This document shows, piece by piece, positions 6,411-13,545 of a DNA stretch of 13,545 nt. Source of the DNA: Chitinophagaceae bacterium (GTDB taxonomy: Bacteria > Bacteroidota > Bacteroidia > Chitinophagales > Chitinophagaceae); NCBI GenBank assembly GCA_016786525.1, contig JAEUVW010000097.1, positions 1 to 13,545 of the forward strand. The letters are read 5' to 3'. The notes under the pieces are model-generated. The model saw nothing but the letters and a program-made list of their open reading frames with translations, was not told the origin of the DNA and ran no database searches. Position numbers and translations under genes: made by a program. Within the stretch, counting starts at the first letter, position 1. The number at the start of each line of letters is the position of its first letter.

Positions 6411-7543
6411 CAGGACAGGATTACAAGATCAATAGTATTGGCCGATAGTTTTTTCAGCAATTCATTGAAGACATTGGTGGACAGGATGATTTTCAGCAGG
6501 CTGAAGTGTGGCTTCCCGATACAGATCGTCGTGACCTCCTTTTCTTCTGCCTGCTCCACAATGGTTTTGGCGACGGCGGTACTTTGTACCTGTATGACTT
6601 CCGCCTGCAGTTCTGTGGCCAGCTTGAAATTATTGATCAGGCGGCGTTGCTTGTCCAGGGCTATCCGCTGCGGCTGCTCAGCAGGGACCTGTACATACAG
6701 TACATACCATTTGCTGTTGTAATAGTTGGCCAGCCTTGCCGTTTTGCGGATGACTGTCCTGGCTGTTTTGTCATTGCTGCTGATGCAGGCCAGGAAACGC
6801 TCATGCTTTACCGCCGTGTTTTTGCTGACTTCGGACTCCACTTTCCGCTCCACCTGCGCAGCGACTTCTTTCAACGCCAGCTCCCGCAACTGCAGGATGT
6901 GCTCCGGTTTGAAAAAGTGCTGCAAAGCAATGCCGATCTTATCGGCGGTATAAATTTTCCCTTCTTTCAACCTCGAGATCAACTCGTCTGAGGTGAGATC
7001 GATATTCACGACTTCGTCTGCCCGGGCCAGTACGCTATCCGGTATCCTCTCCCGGACTTCGATACCGGTAATGGATTTCACTTCGTCATTCAGGCTTTCG
7101 ATATGCTGGATGTTCACCGCAGAAATGACATTGATGCCGTTGTCCAGTATTTCCAGCACATCCTGCCAGCGTTTCTCATGCTTACTGCCTTCAATATTCG
7201 TATGGGCGAGCTCGTCCACCACCACCACTTCCGGCCGCAGGTTGATGACGGCCTGCACATCCAGCTCTTCCAATGCCTTTCCTTTATAAAACAATTGCCT
7301 GCGCGGGATCAGGGGCAGGCCTTCCAGCAGAGCCTGTGTCTCTGCCCGTTGGTGGGTTTCGATGAACCCGATGATGACATCAATGCCGTTTCGCAGCAAA
7401 GCATGGGCTTCCTGCAGCATCCTGTAGCTTTTGCCTACACCGGCGCTCATGCCGATATAGATCTTCAGCTTCCCCTTCCCTGACTTTTTGATCATATCCA
7501 GGAAGTGCTGCACGGACTGGTCCTTGTCTGCTGCTGCCGGCAT
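6410..7543 (-). CDS. kdpD: Short KdpD: N-terminal ATPase and USP domains only
   Basis: This 377-residue protein matches the cytoplasmic N-terminal half of KdpD. The KdpD domain (about 23-232) has Walker A GMSAGVGKS (31-39) and Walker B VVVVDELAHTN (106-116), followed by the family pattern WQDVLEILDNGINVISAVNIQHIESLND. A universal-stress-protein (USP) domain follows (about 247-377, with the loop CISSNDKTAR). The transmembrane and kinase halves of E. coli-type KdpD (about 890 residues) are absent and replaced by the separate kinase gene downstream, which it overlaps by one base. This short form is familiar from Bacteroidota and several other lineages. It probably reports K+ or nucleotide status to the kinase. 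The start at 7543 has a purine-rich GGGGA 9 nt upstream. A terminator-like hairpin separates it from the porin gene, so it may be made at a lower level than the transporter. Confidence 0.9.
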   Translation of the reverse strand: MPAAADKDQSVQHFLDMIKKSGKGKLKIYIGMSAGVGKSYRMLQEAHALLRNGIDVIIGFIETHQRAETQALLEGLPLIPRRQLFYKGKALEELDVQAVINLRPEVVVVDELAHTNIEGSKHEKRWQDVLEILDNGINVISAVNIQHIESLNDEVKSITGIEVRERIPDSVLARADEVVNIDLTSDELISRLKEGKIYTADKIGIALQHFFKPEHILQLRELALKEVAAQVERKVESEVSKNTAVKHERFLACISSNDKTARTVIRKTARLANYYNSKWYVLYVQVPAEQPQRIALDKQRRLINNFKLATELQAEVIQVQSTAVAKTIVEQAEEKEVTTICIGKPHFSLLKIILSTNVFNELLKKLSANTIDLVILS

Positions 7544-7605
7544 ATACTATTCCCCGCTGGGGCGATTTGAATCGGATAAAATTTTCACGGTATAAAAATA
7601 ACCAT

Positions 7606-7633
7606 AAAGCAGGTACCCGTAGCTACCTGCTTT
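7606..7633 (-). terminator. Strong stem-loop between porin and kdpD (terminator or attenuator)
   Basis: Perfect arms AAAGCAGGTA (7606-7615) and TACCTGCTTT (7624-7633) are separated by an 8-nt loop; a further T-A pair (7605/7634) extends the stem to 11 bp. On the - strand the hairpin starts 10 nt after the porin stop and is followed by a T-rich tract (TGGTTATTTTTATACC). This fits an intrinsic terminator ending the kdpFABC-porin transcript. Partial read-through, or a promoter in the remaining 60 bp, would then drive kdpD and the kinase. Confidence 0.65.
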
Positions 7634-7643
7634 ACGGACACGG

Positions 7644-9017
7644 CTACAGGTGGAACAATGCAGCCAGTACGACCCTGCTTTCGGATTTGACCAGGTCGGG
7701 CCGCCAGTTTGGATCCAGGCCAACGGTACTGTACCCGGTTTGGGAGGTCACACCCCCTTTGCCTGCAAAATAGGGTACGCTGGAATGGCGGTATACAAAT
7801 TCAAGCCTGAAGGTCAGGCTTTGGTTGGGCATGAAGTCAAAATTGCTGGAGCAGTCCCAGCCGCTGAATTTGTCACCGGGATTGGCACTGAAGGGAAACA
7901 GGCCTTCCGTTTGTGTGGGATTGGCGGGATTGGGTAAGGGGCTGGCCTGGCCGGTAGGGTAGAGCACCAGGTAACGCCCGGGGTTGGTCATGATACCGCC
8001 GCCTACTGTCCATGCCAGTTTGTTCCGGGCAAACCAGATCCTGTTGTAGAACATGGCGCTGGCAAAGTACTGGGCAGGTCCCTGTGTTGCATCCCCGTTT
8101 TTAAATCCGTTCACACCGCCTCCTTTCTCAAAGCCGATGTCGCCGGTCAGGGAAAAGGCCATCCTGCTGATGCCTCTGGCCTGGGGCCGGTTGTAGTACC
8201 GCAGCAGCATACTGTTGTCTGAATGAAAACGTTTGCGGCCCGGAATACCGGCGGCATCGGAGCCATAGTAGTCGTTGCTGATCAGTTTCAGCTTGCTGTT
8301 GGCGGACATATAAGTAACGCTACCACCGAGACCAGGCATACTGTTGAATTTGCCATAGCTCTGCCATCCGTTGATGATCCAGGCTTCTATCTTCATGGTT
8401 TTGCTGGGGTGCACCTGCAGGCGCAAACCGTTGAAGAACCAGGGGGTATTATCCGAGGTGAAAGAAGCCTGGTATTCCCAGTTTTCCTGCTGGTAGTAAG
8501 AGTTCAGGCCGATGTACGACATGAACATACCGGCATCGATATTGATGCCATACCATTTGTTGATATGGTAGCCGGTGTAGGCTTCGCTGAGGTATCGGTA
8601 CACATTGGCCAGCTGGTATTGCCCGCGGTAGGGGCTGTAGTCGTTGCGCGGCACGACCATGGAGCGGGTGCCGAACTGGGTCATCACCCTGGCCCGCGCA
8701 TTTTTGTAGGTGAAGTCGCCGCCAAAGTGCAGGGCAGACAATTCCACTTCATTGTTGCGCGCCAGGGAGGTAGAGCCGACTACGGTATTGTCGTTGGGCT
8801 TGTTGAAGGAATGGGTATAATTGACGTCGACCAGCAGGCTCGGGGTAAAATAGGGCATGTGCTTAAAGATGGAGGAATCCCTGCGGTCATTGCCGTTTTG
8901 CCAGGATACGTCGATGTTTTCGAAAGGCTCTCCCTTCTGTTGGGCGAAAGACGGGAAGGAAAGGAAACCCATGCAGGAAGCATAGAATGCTGCCATTGTT
9001 TTGGTACAGTTTTTCAT
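7644..9017 (-). CDS. OmpL-like beta-barrel porin of the kdp operon
   Basis: This 457-residue protein has a signal peptide (about 1-25, ending SFPSFAQ), then alternating aromatic beta-strand patterns throughout (LHFGGDFTYKNARARVMTQFG, YRYLSEAYTGYHINKWYGIN, LTFRLEFVYRHSS). It ends with a typical final strand, SRVVLAALFHL. The style and length fit the OmpL-like putative beta-barrel porin family (bbp2). The gene follows kdpC by 22 bp in the same operon, so it probably provides an outer-membrane path for K+ when the inner-membrane pump is induced. That role is inferred from position; no pore selectivity can be read from the sequence. The ATG at 9017 gives the signal peptide directly. No frameshift is seen. 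Confidence 0.85.
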   Translation of the reverse strand: MKNCTKTMAAFYASCMGFLSFPSFAQQKGEPFENIDVSWQNGNDRRDSSIFKHMPYFTPSLLVDVNYTHSFNKPNDNTVVGSTSLARNNEVELSALHFGGDFTYKNARARVMTQFGTRSMVVPRNDYSPYRGQYQLANVYRYLSEAYTGYHINKWYGINIDAGMFMSYIGLNSYYQQENWEYQASFTSDNTPWFFNGLRLQVHPSKTMKIEAWIINGWQSYGKFNSMPGLGGSVTYMSANSKLKLISNDYYGSDAAGIPGRKRFHSDNSMLLRYYNRPQARGISRMAFSLTGDIGFEKGGGVNGFKNGDATQGPAQYFASAMFYNRIWFARNKLAWTVGGGIMTNPGRYLVLYPTGQASPLPNPANPTQTEGLFPFSANPGDKFSGWDCSSNFDFMPNQSLTFRLEFVYRHSSVPYFAGKGGVTSQTGYSTVGLDPNWRPDLVKSESRVVLAALFHL

Positions 9018-9039
9018 TTTGGATGGCTGTTGTGCTTGT

Positions 9040-9603
9040 TTATTTTGAAATATTGTCTAATGCGATATTGAGTTCCAGGACATTGATCCGGGAGGGACCG
9101 AACAGGCCCAGCAGCGGTTTTTCGGTATGCTGCTCCACCAGCTGCTGCAAAACGGCCTCGTCGATACTGCGTACCGCAGCGATTCTTTTGACCTGTACGC
9201 TTGCCGCGGCTTCGGAGATATCGGGGTCCAGGCCGCTGCCGCTTGCGGTAACGAGATCAACAGGAATTTTGCTTTTGGGGATGCCCGGGTTGTGCGCCAT
9301 AAAGCGGTCTATCCTTTCCTGTACCTGTGCCCGGTATCCGGGGTTATTGGAGCCTTTGTTGCTGCCGCCGGAACCGGCAGCATTGTAGCCGACGGCAGAA
9401 GGTCTTGAATTGAAATAGCGGTCTTCGGTAAAGGCCTGCCCGATATTGCTGTAATAGGATTGCCCCTTTTGTGTACACATCATTCCTTTCCCCTTGTTGG
9501 GGGCCAGTTGTGCGCATGCCCGGATGAGCAGGGTATAGATGCCGGCACACAGCAGCAGGGAAACGGCGGTCAGTCTTAAGGCTATAAATATATTGGCTTT
9601 CAT
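9040..9603 (-). CDS. kdpC: Potassium-transporting ATPase subunit KdpC
   Basis: This 187-residue KdpC has a normal length. It has one N-terminal membrane helix (about 8-30, ALRLTAVSLLLCAGIYTLLI) and a periplasmic domain with family signatures: AFTEDRYFNSRPSAVGYNAA, the Gly/Ser/Asn-rich stretch GSGGSNKGSNNP, VTASGSGLDPDISEAAA, and the C-terminal INVLELNIALD. KdpC holds the KdpFABC complex together next to KdpA and KdpB and supports high-affinity K+ uptake. It starts 5 nt after the kdpB stop (TGAAAAAAATG) and is followed 22 bp later by the porin. Nothing appears truncated. Confidence 0.95.
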   Translation of the reverse strand: MKANIFIALRLTAVSLLLCAGIYTLLIRACAQLAPNKGKGMMCTQKGQSYYSNIGQAFTEDRYFNSRPSAVGYNAAGSGGSNKGSNNPGYRAQVQERIDRFMAHNPGIPKSKIPVDLVTASGSGLDPDISEAAASVQVKRIAAVRSIDEAVLQQLVEQHTEKPLLGLFGPSRINVLELNIALDNISK

Positions 9604-9608
9604 TTTTT

Positions 9609-11648
9609 TCAGATAAAGAGGGAAACGATAAGGTCTATGGCTTTGATGCCGATAAAGGGGACCAGGATTCCCCCCAGCCCGTAGATAAAGAGGTTCCTGC
9701 GCAATAGGGCGCTGGCGCCGATGGGTTTGTAAGGTACTCCTTTCAGGGCCAGCGGTATCAGCAGGGGTATGATGAGGGCATTGAAGATCACGGCCGAGAG
9801 GATGGCGCTTCCGGGGCTGTGCAGCCGCATCAGATTCAGGGCCCGCAAAGAGGGTATGGCTGTGATAAACAGGGCAGGGATGATCGCAAAGTATTTGGCT
9901 ACATCGTTGGCGATACTGAAGGTGGTCAGGGTTCCCCTGGTCATCAGCAATTGCTTTCCTATTTCCACGACTTCGATCAGCTTGGTCGGGTCGTTATCGA
10001 GGTCTACCATATTGCCCGCTTCTTTGGCGGCCTGGGTGCCGCTGTTCATCGCTACGCCCACATCTGCCTGTGCCAGTGCAGGAGCATCATTGGTGCCGTC
10101 GCCCATCATGGCCACCAGCCTTCCCTCGCTTTGCTCCCTGCGGATATAATTCATTTTGTCTTCCGGCCTGGCTTCGGCAATAAAGTCGTCCACACCTGCT
10201 TTTTCTGCGATGAACTTAGCGGTTAAAGGGTTGTCGCCGGTAACCATTACGGTCTTAATGCCCATTTTCCTCAGGCGTTCAAAACGTTCTTTAATGCCCG
10301 GTTTGATGATGTCCTGCAGCTCAATGACACCGATCACTGCTTTGTTTTCGGATACCACCAAAGGTGTGCCCCCATTGCCGGCTATCGTTTTCACCCGGCC
10401 TGCGATGTCCGGGGGAATGATGTTCCCTTCCTGCGCTACGATGTTTTTGATGGCGTCGGCTGCACCTTTGCGTATGCTGATGCCTTCAGCGTCCACACCC
10501 GAGCTCCTGGTTTCCGCGGTGAATTTTATAAAACGGGGATTGTCGATGGTATAGCTGAGCGGATCGATGTTTGCCAGTTCAATGATAGATTTTCCTTCTG
10601 GGGTATCATCGCTCATGGAGCTGAGCACCGCACATTTGATCAAGTGTTTTTCTTCGATCCCTGCTGCCGGGTAAAAATGTGTTGCCTTTCGGTTGCCGAT
10701 AGTGATGGTGCCGGTTTTATCCAGCAGCAGGACGTCAATATCCCCGGCTGTCTCCACTGCTTTGCCGCTCTTGGTGATCACATTCGCCCTGAGTGCCCTG
10801 TCCATACCGGCGATACCGATGGCAGATAGCAGGCCCCCTATAGTGGTGGGGATGAGACAAACGAACAGGGCGATCAATGTGGCAATGGTCACCGGCGCGT
10901 TTGAATAGTCTGCCAAAGGTTTGAGCGTGACGGTCACTATAATAAAGACAAGTGTAAATCCGGCAAGGAGTATGGTGAGGGCGATCTCGTTGGGTGTCTT
11001 CTGGCGGCTGGCCCCTTCTACCAGCGCAATCATTTTATCCAGGAAGCTTTCCCCGGCTTCGGTGCTGACCCGCACTTTGATCTTATCGGACAGCACTTTC
11101 GTTCCGCCTGTCACGGAGCTTTTGTCTCCGCCGGATTCCCGTATGACGGGGGCGCTCTCGCCGGTAATTGCACTTTCATCTATTGTCGCCAGGCCTTCGA
11201 TGATCTCGCCGTCGGTGGGGATGATGTCTCCGGCTTCGCAGAGGAACACATCTCCTTTCTTCAGTTGGGAGGAAGGGACAATGGTTATTTCCCCCATGTA
11301 TACTTCCCCGATGGCCCGGATCAGCCGCGCAGGTGTTTCTTCCCTTGTTTTCCTTAAGCTATCCGTCTGGGCCTTGCCCCTGGCTTCTGCTATTGCTTCC
11401 GCAAAATTGGCAAATAACAAGGTCAGCAGGAGTACCAGGAAGATGGTGCAATTGTAGGAGAGGCTACCCTGTGCTTTTGCACCCCATGCGATCCAGGCGC
11501 AGACAAACAGCATAATTGCCGTCCCGATTTCCACGGTGAACATGATGGGATTCCGGAACAGGGTTCGCGGGTGCAATTTGACAAAGGACTGCTTTAAGGC
11601 TTTATGGAGCAGGTCTTTCTGAAACAATGTTGTCGTATTGGGGTTCAT
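9609..11648 (-). CDS. kdpB: Potassium-transporting P-type ATPase subunit KdpB
   Basis: This 679-residue catalytic ATPase of the Kdp pump has complete P-type ATPase motifs: actuator loop TGES (162-165), the membrane IPTTIGGL segment (266-273), the phosphorylation motif DKTGT with D310, KGAAD in the nucleotide domain (394-398), VTGDN (469-473) and GDGTNDAPALAQADVGVAM (516-534). ATP hydrolysis here drives K+ transfer through KdpA. The serine of TGES (S165) corresponds to the residue reported to be phosphorylated to inhibit KdpB in E. coli when K+ is plentiful, so that control may exist here too. The ATG is 32 bp after the kdpA stop. Length and motifs are normal; no damage is seen. Confidence 0.97.
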   Translation of the reverse strand: MNPNTTTLFQKDLLHKALKQSFVKLHPRTLFRNPIMFTVEIGTAIMLFVCAWIAWGAKAQGSLSYNCTIFLVLLLTLLFANFAEAIAEARGKAQTDSLRKTREETPARLIRAIGEVYMGEITIVPSSQLKKGDVFLCEAGDIIPTDGEIIEGLATIDESAITGESAPVIRESGGDKSSVTGGTKVLSDKIKVRVSTEAGESFLDKMIALVEGASRQKTPNEIALTILLAGFTLVFIIVTVTLKPLADYSNAPVTIATLIALFVCLIPTTIGGLLSAIGIAGMDRALRANVITKSGKAVETAGDIDVLLLDKTGTITIGNRKATHFYPAAGIEEKHLIKCAVLSSMSDDTPEGKSIIELANIDPLSYTIDNPRFIKFTAETRSSGVDAEGISIRKGAADAIKNIVAQEGNIIPPDIAGRVKTIAGNGGTPLVVSENKAVIGVIELQDIIKPGIKERFERLRKMGIKTVMVTGDNPLTAKFIAEKAGVDDFIAEARPEDKMNYIRREQSEGRLVAMMGDGTNDAPALAQADVGVAMNSGTQAAKEAGNMVDLDNDPTKLIEVVEIGKQLLMTRGTLTTFSIANDVAKYFAIIPALFITAIPSLRALNLMRLHSPGSAILSAVIFNALIIPLLIPLALKGVPYKPIGASALLRRNLFIYGLGGILVPFIGIKAIDLIVSLFI

Positions 11649-11680
11649 GATGGACGTCTTGATTTAAAACACAGAAAGGA

Positions 11681-13366
11681 TCAGAAGGAAAAATAGTCGG
11701 CTATGGGGCCCAGGGTCAGCGCCGGGAAAAACGACAGGGCTGCTACCAGTGCAATGACCGCAAGAACCATCAGGCCGAATGTACCCGTGTCGGTTTTCAG
11801 GGTCCCACTGCTTTCGGGGATGTATTTTTTAGCGGCCAGGGACCCGGCAATAGCTACGGGGCCAATGATGGGCAGGAAACGGGCCAGGAGCAGTACCACT
11901 CCTGTGCTGATGTTCCACCAGGGAGTATTGTCGCCCAGGCCTTCGAAACCGCTGCCATTGTTGGCCGCAGCAGAAGTGTATTCGTACAGGATTTCCGACA
12001 GGCCGTGCGCCCCGGGGTTATTCAAGGTGCTGAGTGTCAAAGCGGGGAAGGCGGCAGACAAGGCTGTTCCGGCCAGGATCAGGAAGGGGTGCAGCAAGGC
12101 AATGATCATGGCTATTTTCATTTCCCGGGCCTCTATTTTTTTACCCATGAATTCGGGCGTCCTGCCGACCATTAAGCCGCTGATAAACACAGCCAGGATC
12201 ATGAAGATGAAAAAATTGAGGATACCCACACCACAGCCGCCGTAGAAGCAGTTGGTCATCATGGCCAGCATCTGGTTCATGCCGGACAAGGGCATAAAAC
12301 TGTCGTGCATCGCATTGACAGAGCCCGTGGAGATGACCGTTGTGGCAATGCTCCAGAATGCAGAGGATGCAGCTCCGAAGCGGACTTCTTTGCCTTCCAT
12401 AGCTCCCAGCGCATTGTCAATACCCATTTGTGCTATATGAGGGTTGCCTTTCATCTCCTGCAGCATGGTGGGGATCAGCAAGGCGATAAAACCGGCTGTC
12501 ATCACCCCGAATATCATCAGGGACAGTTTCCTGTTTTTAAGAAAATAACCCAGGGCGAAGATCATGGCGAAGGGGATCAGCATCTGGCTGACCATAGCGA
12601 CCATATTGCTGAGGTAATCCGGGTTTTCGAAGGGGTGGGCCGAATTGGCGCCAAAGAAGCCGCCCCCATTTGTACCCAGGTGTTTGATCGGTACAAATGC
12701 CGCCACCGGACCGGTGGACACCTGTACCGTATCGCCCTGCAGGGTCTGCATCCGGCTTTTGCCGGCAAAGGTCATGGGCATACCCCTGGCCAGGAAAATA
12801 AGGGCAATGATTACAGAAATGGGGATCAGAATCCTGGTCAGTGAGCGGACAAAGAAGTTGTAGAAATTGCCCAGGGTGCTCAGGGTGTCTTTCTGAAGCG
12901 CATAAAAGACGGTCACTGCGGCGGCCATTCCCGTTGCAGCGGTCACAAACTGCAGGAACATCAGGTACAGCTGGCCCAGGTAGCTCAGGCCCGATTCCCC
13001 GGAGTAGTGCTGGAGGTTGCAATTGACGAGGAAAGAAATAACGGTGTTGAAAGCCAGGTATGCGGACTGTCCGGGGTTATGATCCGGGTTAAGGGGAAGC
13101 CGGCCCTGGTTCATCAGGACCAACATGCCCAGCAGGAACCAGACTACATTGATCGTCAGCAAGGCCAGCATCTGCTGCTGCCAGCTTTGCTCCCTGCCCG
13201 GGTCTACCCCGCTTATTTTGAAGAGAAAACGATCAATCGGGTTAAAAACCCTATTTAGAAAAGTGGGTTCATTTCGATACACCTTAGCCATGTATTTCCC
13301 CAGGGGAAGCGCAAGTACGATCGTAGCAAGAAACATCAGTACGGGGCCCAGTATTGCTGTGTTCAT
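11681..13366 (-). CDS. kdpA: Potassium-transporting ATPase subunit KdpA
   Basis: This 561-residue channel-like subunit binds and conducts K+ in the KdpFABC complex. The four filter repeats are recognisable: NCNLQHYSGE (115-124), GTNGGGFFGANSAHPFENP (231-249), STGSVNAMHDS (346-356) and ANNGSGFEGLG (468-478). The conserved VGRTPEFMGKKIE (400-412) is also present. The first filter has Cys (C116) where E. coli has Thr, which I take to be a lineage variant. Multiple membrane helices run throughout. The ATG lies 3 nt after the kdpF stop, so the two are probably coupled. Length matches the family. Confidence 0.97.
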   Translation of the reverse strand: MNTAILGPVLMFLATIVLALPLGKYMAKVYRNEPTFLNRVFNPIDRFLFKISGVDPGREQSWQQQMLALLTINVVWFLLGMLVLMNQGRLPLNPDHNPGQSAYLAFNTVISFLVNCNLQHYSGESGLSYLGQLYLMFLQFVTAATGMAAAVTVFYALQKDTLSTLGNFYNFFVRSLTRILIPISVIIALIFLARGMPMTFAGKSRMQTLQGDTVQVSTGPVAAFVPIKHLGTNGGGFFGANSAHPFENPDYLSNMVAMVSQMLIPFAMIFALGYFLKNRKLSLMIFGVMTAGFIALLIPTMLQEMKGNPHIAQMGIDNALGAMEGKEVRFGAASSAFWSIATTVISTGSVNAMHDSFMPLSGMNQMLAMMTNCFYGGCGVGILNFFIFMILAVFISGLMVGRTPEFMGKKIEAREMKIAMIIALLHPFLILAGTALSAAFPALTLSTLNNPGAHGLSEILYEYTSAAANNGSGFEGLGDNTPWWNISTGVVLLLARFLPIIGPVAIAGSLAAKKYIPESSGTLKTDTGTFGLMVLAVIALVAALSFFPALTLGPIADYFSF

Positions 13367-13369
13367 CAG

Positions 13370-13447
13370 CTAGAAATTTTCGGGTTTTAATAATACATAG
13401 CACAGGTACACAAACACGGCTACAGAGATCAGAAAGAGTGCGGTCAT
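13370..13447 (-). CDS. kdpF: KdpF, small membrane subunit of the Kdp pump
   Basis: A 25-codon frame (ATG at 13447-13445, TAG at 13372-13370) encodes a single membrane helix, MTALFLISVAVFVYLCY, followed by VLLKPENF. The helix plus the short charged tail ending KPENF is the typical KdpF pattern, and the position directly upstream of kdpA (3-nt gap) confirms it. KdpF stabilises the KdpABC complex in the inner membrane. The call relies on length, hydrophobicity, tail and position. Confidence 0.88.
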   Translation of the reverse strand: MTALFLISVAVFVYLCYVLLKPENF

Positions 13448-13457
13448 ATGATTGGTT

Positions 13458-13541
13458 TCAGATTTTTTCAAAAAGGTCGATGGTTTGGTACAGCATGGCG
13501 AACAGCAGCAGGCCCGAAAGCATAAGGACGATAGTCATCAT
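13458..13541 (-). CDS. 27-residue membrane micro-protein upstream of kdpF
   Basis: A frame from ATG at 13541 (or the next ATG at 13538) to TGA at 13460-13458 encodes one hydrophobic helix (MMTIVLMLSGLLLFAMLY) and a polar tail, QTIDLFEKI. It ends 10 nt before the kdpF start and lies in the same direction, so it is probably the first visible gene of the kdp transcript. Its shape resembles KdpF (one helix, short acidic/basic tail), but the tail differs. I recall similar short frames ahead of kdpF in other Bacteroidota, without a known function. The true start could lie further right, outside the window. Confidence 0.55.
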   Translation of the reverse strand: MMTIVLMLSGLLLFAMLYQTIDLFEKI

Positions 13542-13545
13542 GATG

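Noticed and set aside
8223..9071. 282-residue open frame on the + strand across the porin gene
   Set aside because: It is antisense to a convincing porin with signal peptide and barrel strands. Its His/Val/Gly-rich composition is typical of a shadow frame.
1..13545. CRISPR arrays, insertion sequences, tRNA or rRNA genes
   Set aside because: No regularly spaced repeats, transposase motifs, terminal inverted repeats or RNA-gene signatures were seen on either strand.

Overview
The window looks like chromosomal DNA from a Bacteroidota, most likely a Chitinophagaceae-like member. The signs are a TonB-dependent receptor with an N-terminal carboxypeptidase-regulatory-like domain, an OmpL-like porin inside a kdp operon, a split KdpD, weak or absent Shine-Dalgarno sequences with A-rich leaders, and a TATATTTG box matching the Bacteroidota -7 consensus. 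Lineage is inferred from protein style only. I see no rRNA, tRNA, CRISPR array, transposase or phage gene.

Left part (53-2639, + strand): a two-gene unit encodes a small secreted HMA-like protein that keeps only one of the two usual metal-binding cysteines, and a TonB-dependent outer-membrane receptor overlapping it by 8 bp. Together they look like an outer-membrane metal (copper/zinc-type) handling pair. A 317-bp spacer (2640-2956) follows and holds a possible 23-residue hydrophobic leader peptide.

Middle (2957-4691): a membrane-anchored transglutaminase-like protein with an intact Cys-His-Asp triad (+) converges, with a 14-bp overlap, on a small multi-pass membrane protein (-) whose start is unclear. 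An AT-rich intergenic stretch with a promoter-like box leads to a 54-residue small ORF (+). A lipoprotein-signal-like reading frame without a normal start codon overlaps its end.

Right part (4692-13541, all - strand, transcribed right to left): a high-affinity potassium uptake locus. Its order is a 27-residue membrane micro-ORF, kdpF, kdpA, kdpB, kdpC, an OmpL-like outer-membrane porin, a stem-loop terminator or attenuator, a short KdpD (Walker ATPase plus USP domain only), and a separate HAMP-PAS histidine kinase translationally coupled to it. A weak T-tailed hairpin closes the unit. KdpFABC pumps K+ across the inner membrane, the porin probably lets K+ through the outer membrane, and KdpD plus the kinase probably form the sensing arm. 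No KdpE-type response regulator is present; it may lie to the right of the window or elsewhere.

Most of the window is recognisable. The least explained elements are the micro-ORF ahead of kdpF, the mono-cysteine HMA protein with its cysteine-rich receptor plug, and the small-ORF cluster at 4173-4650.
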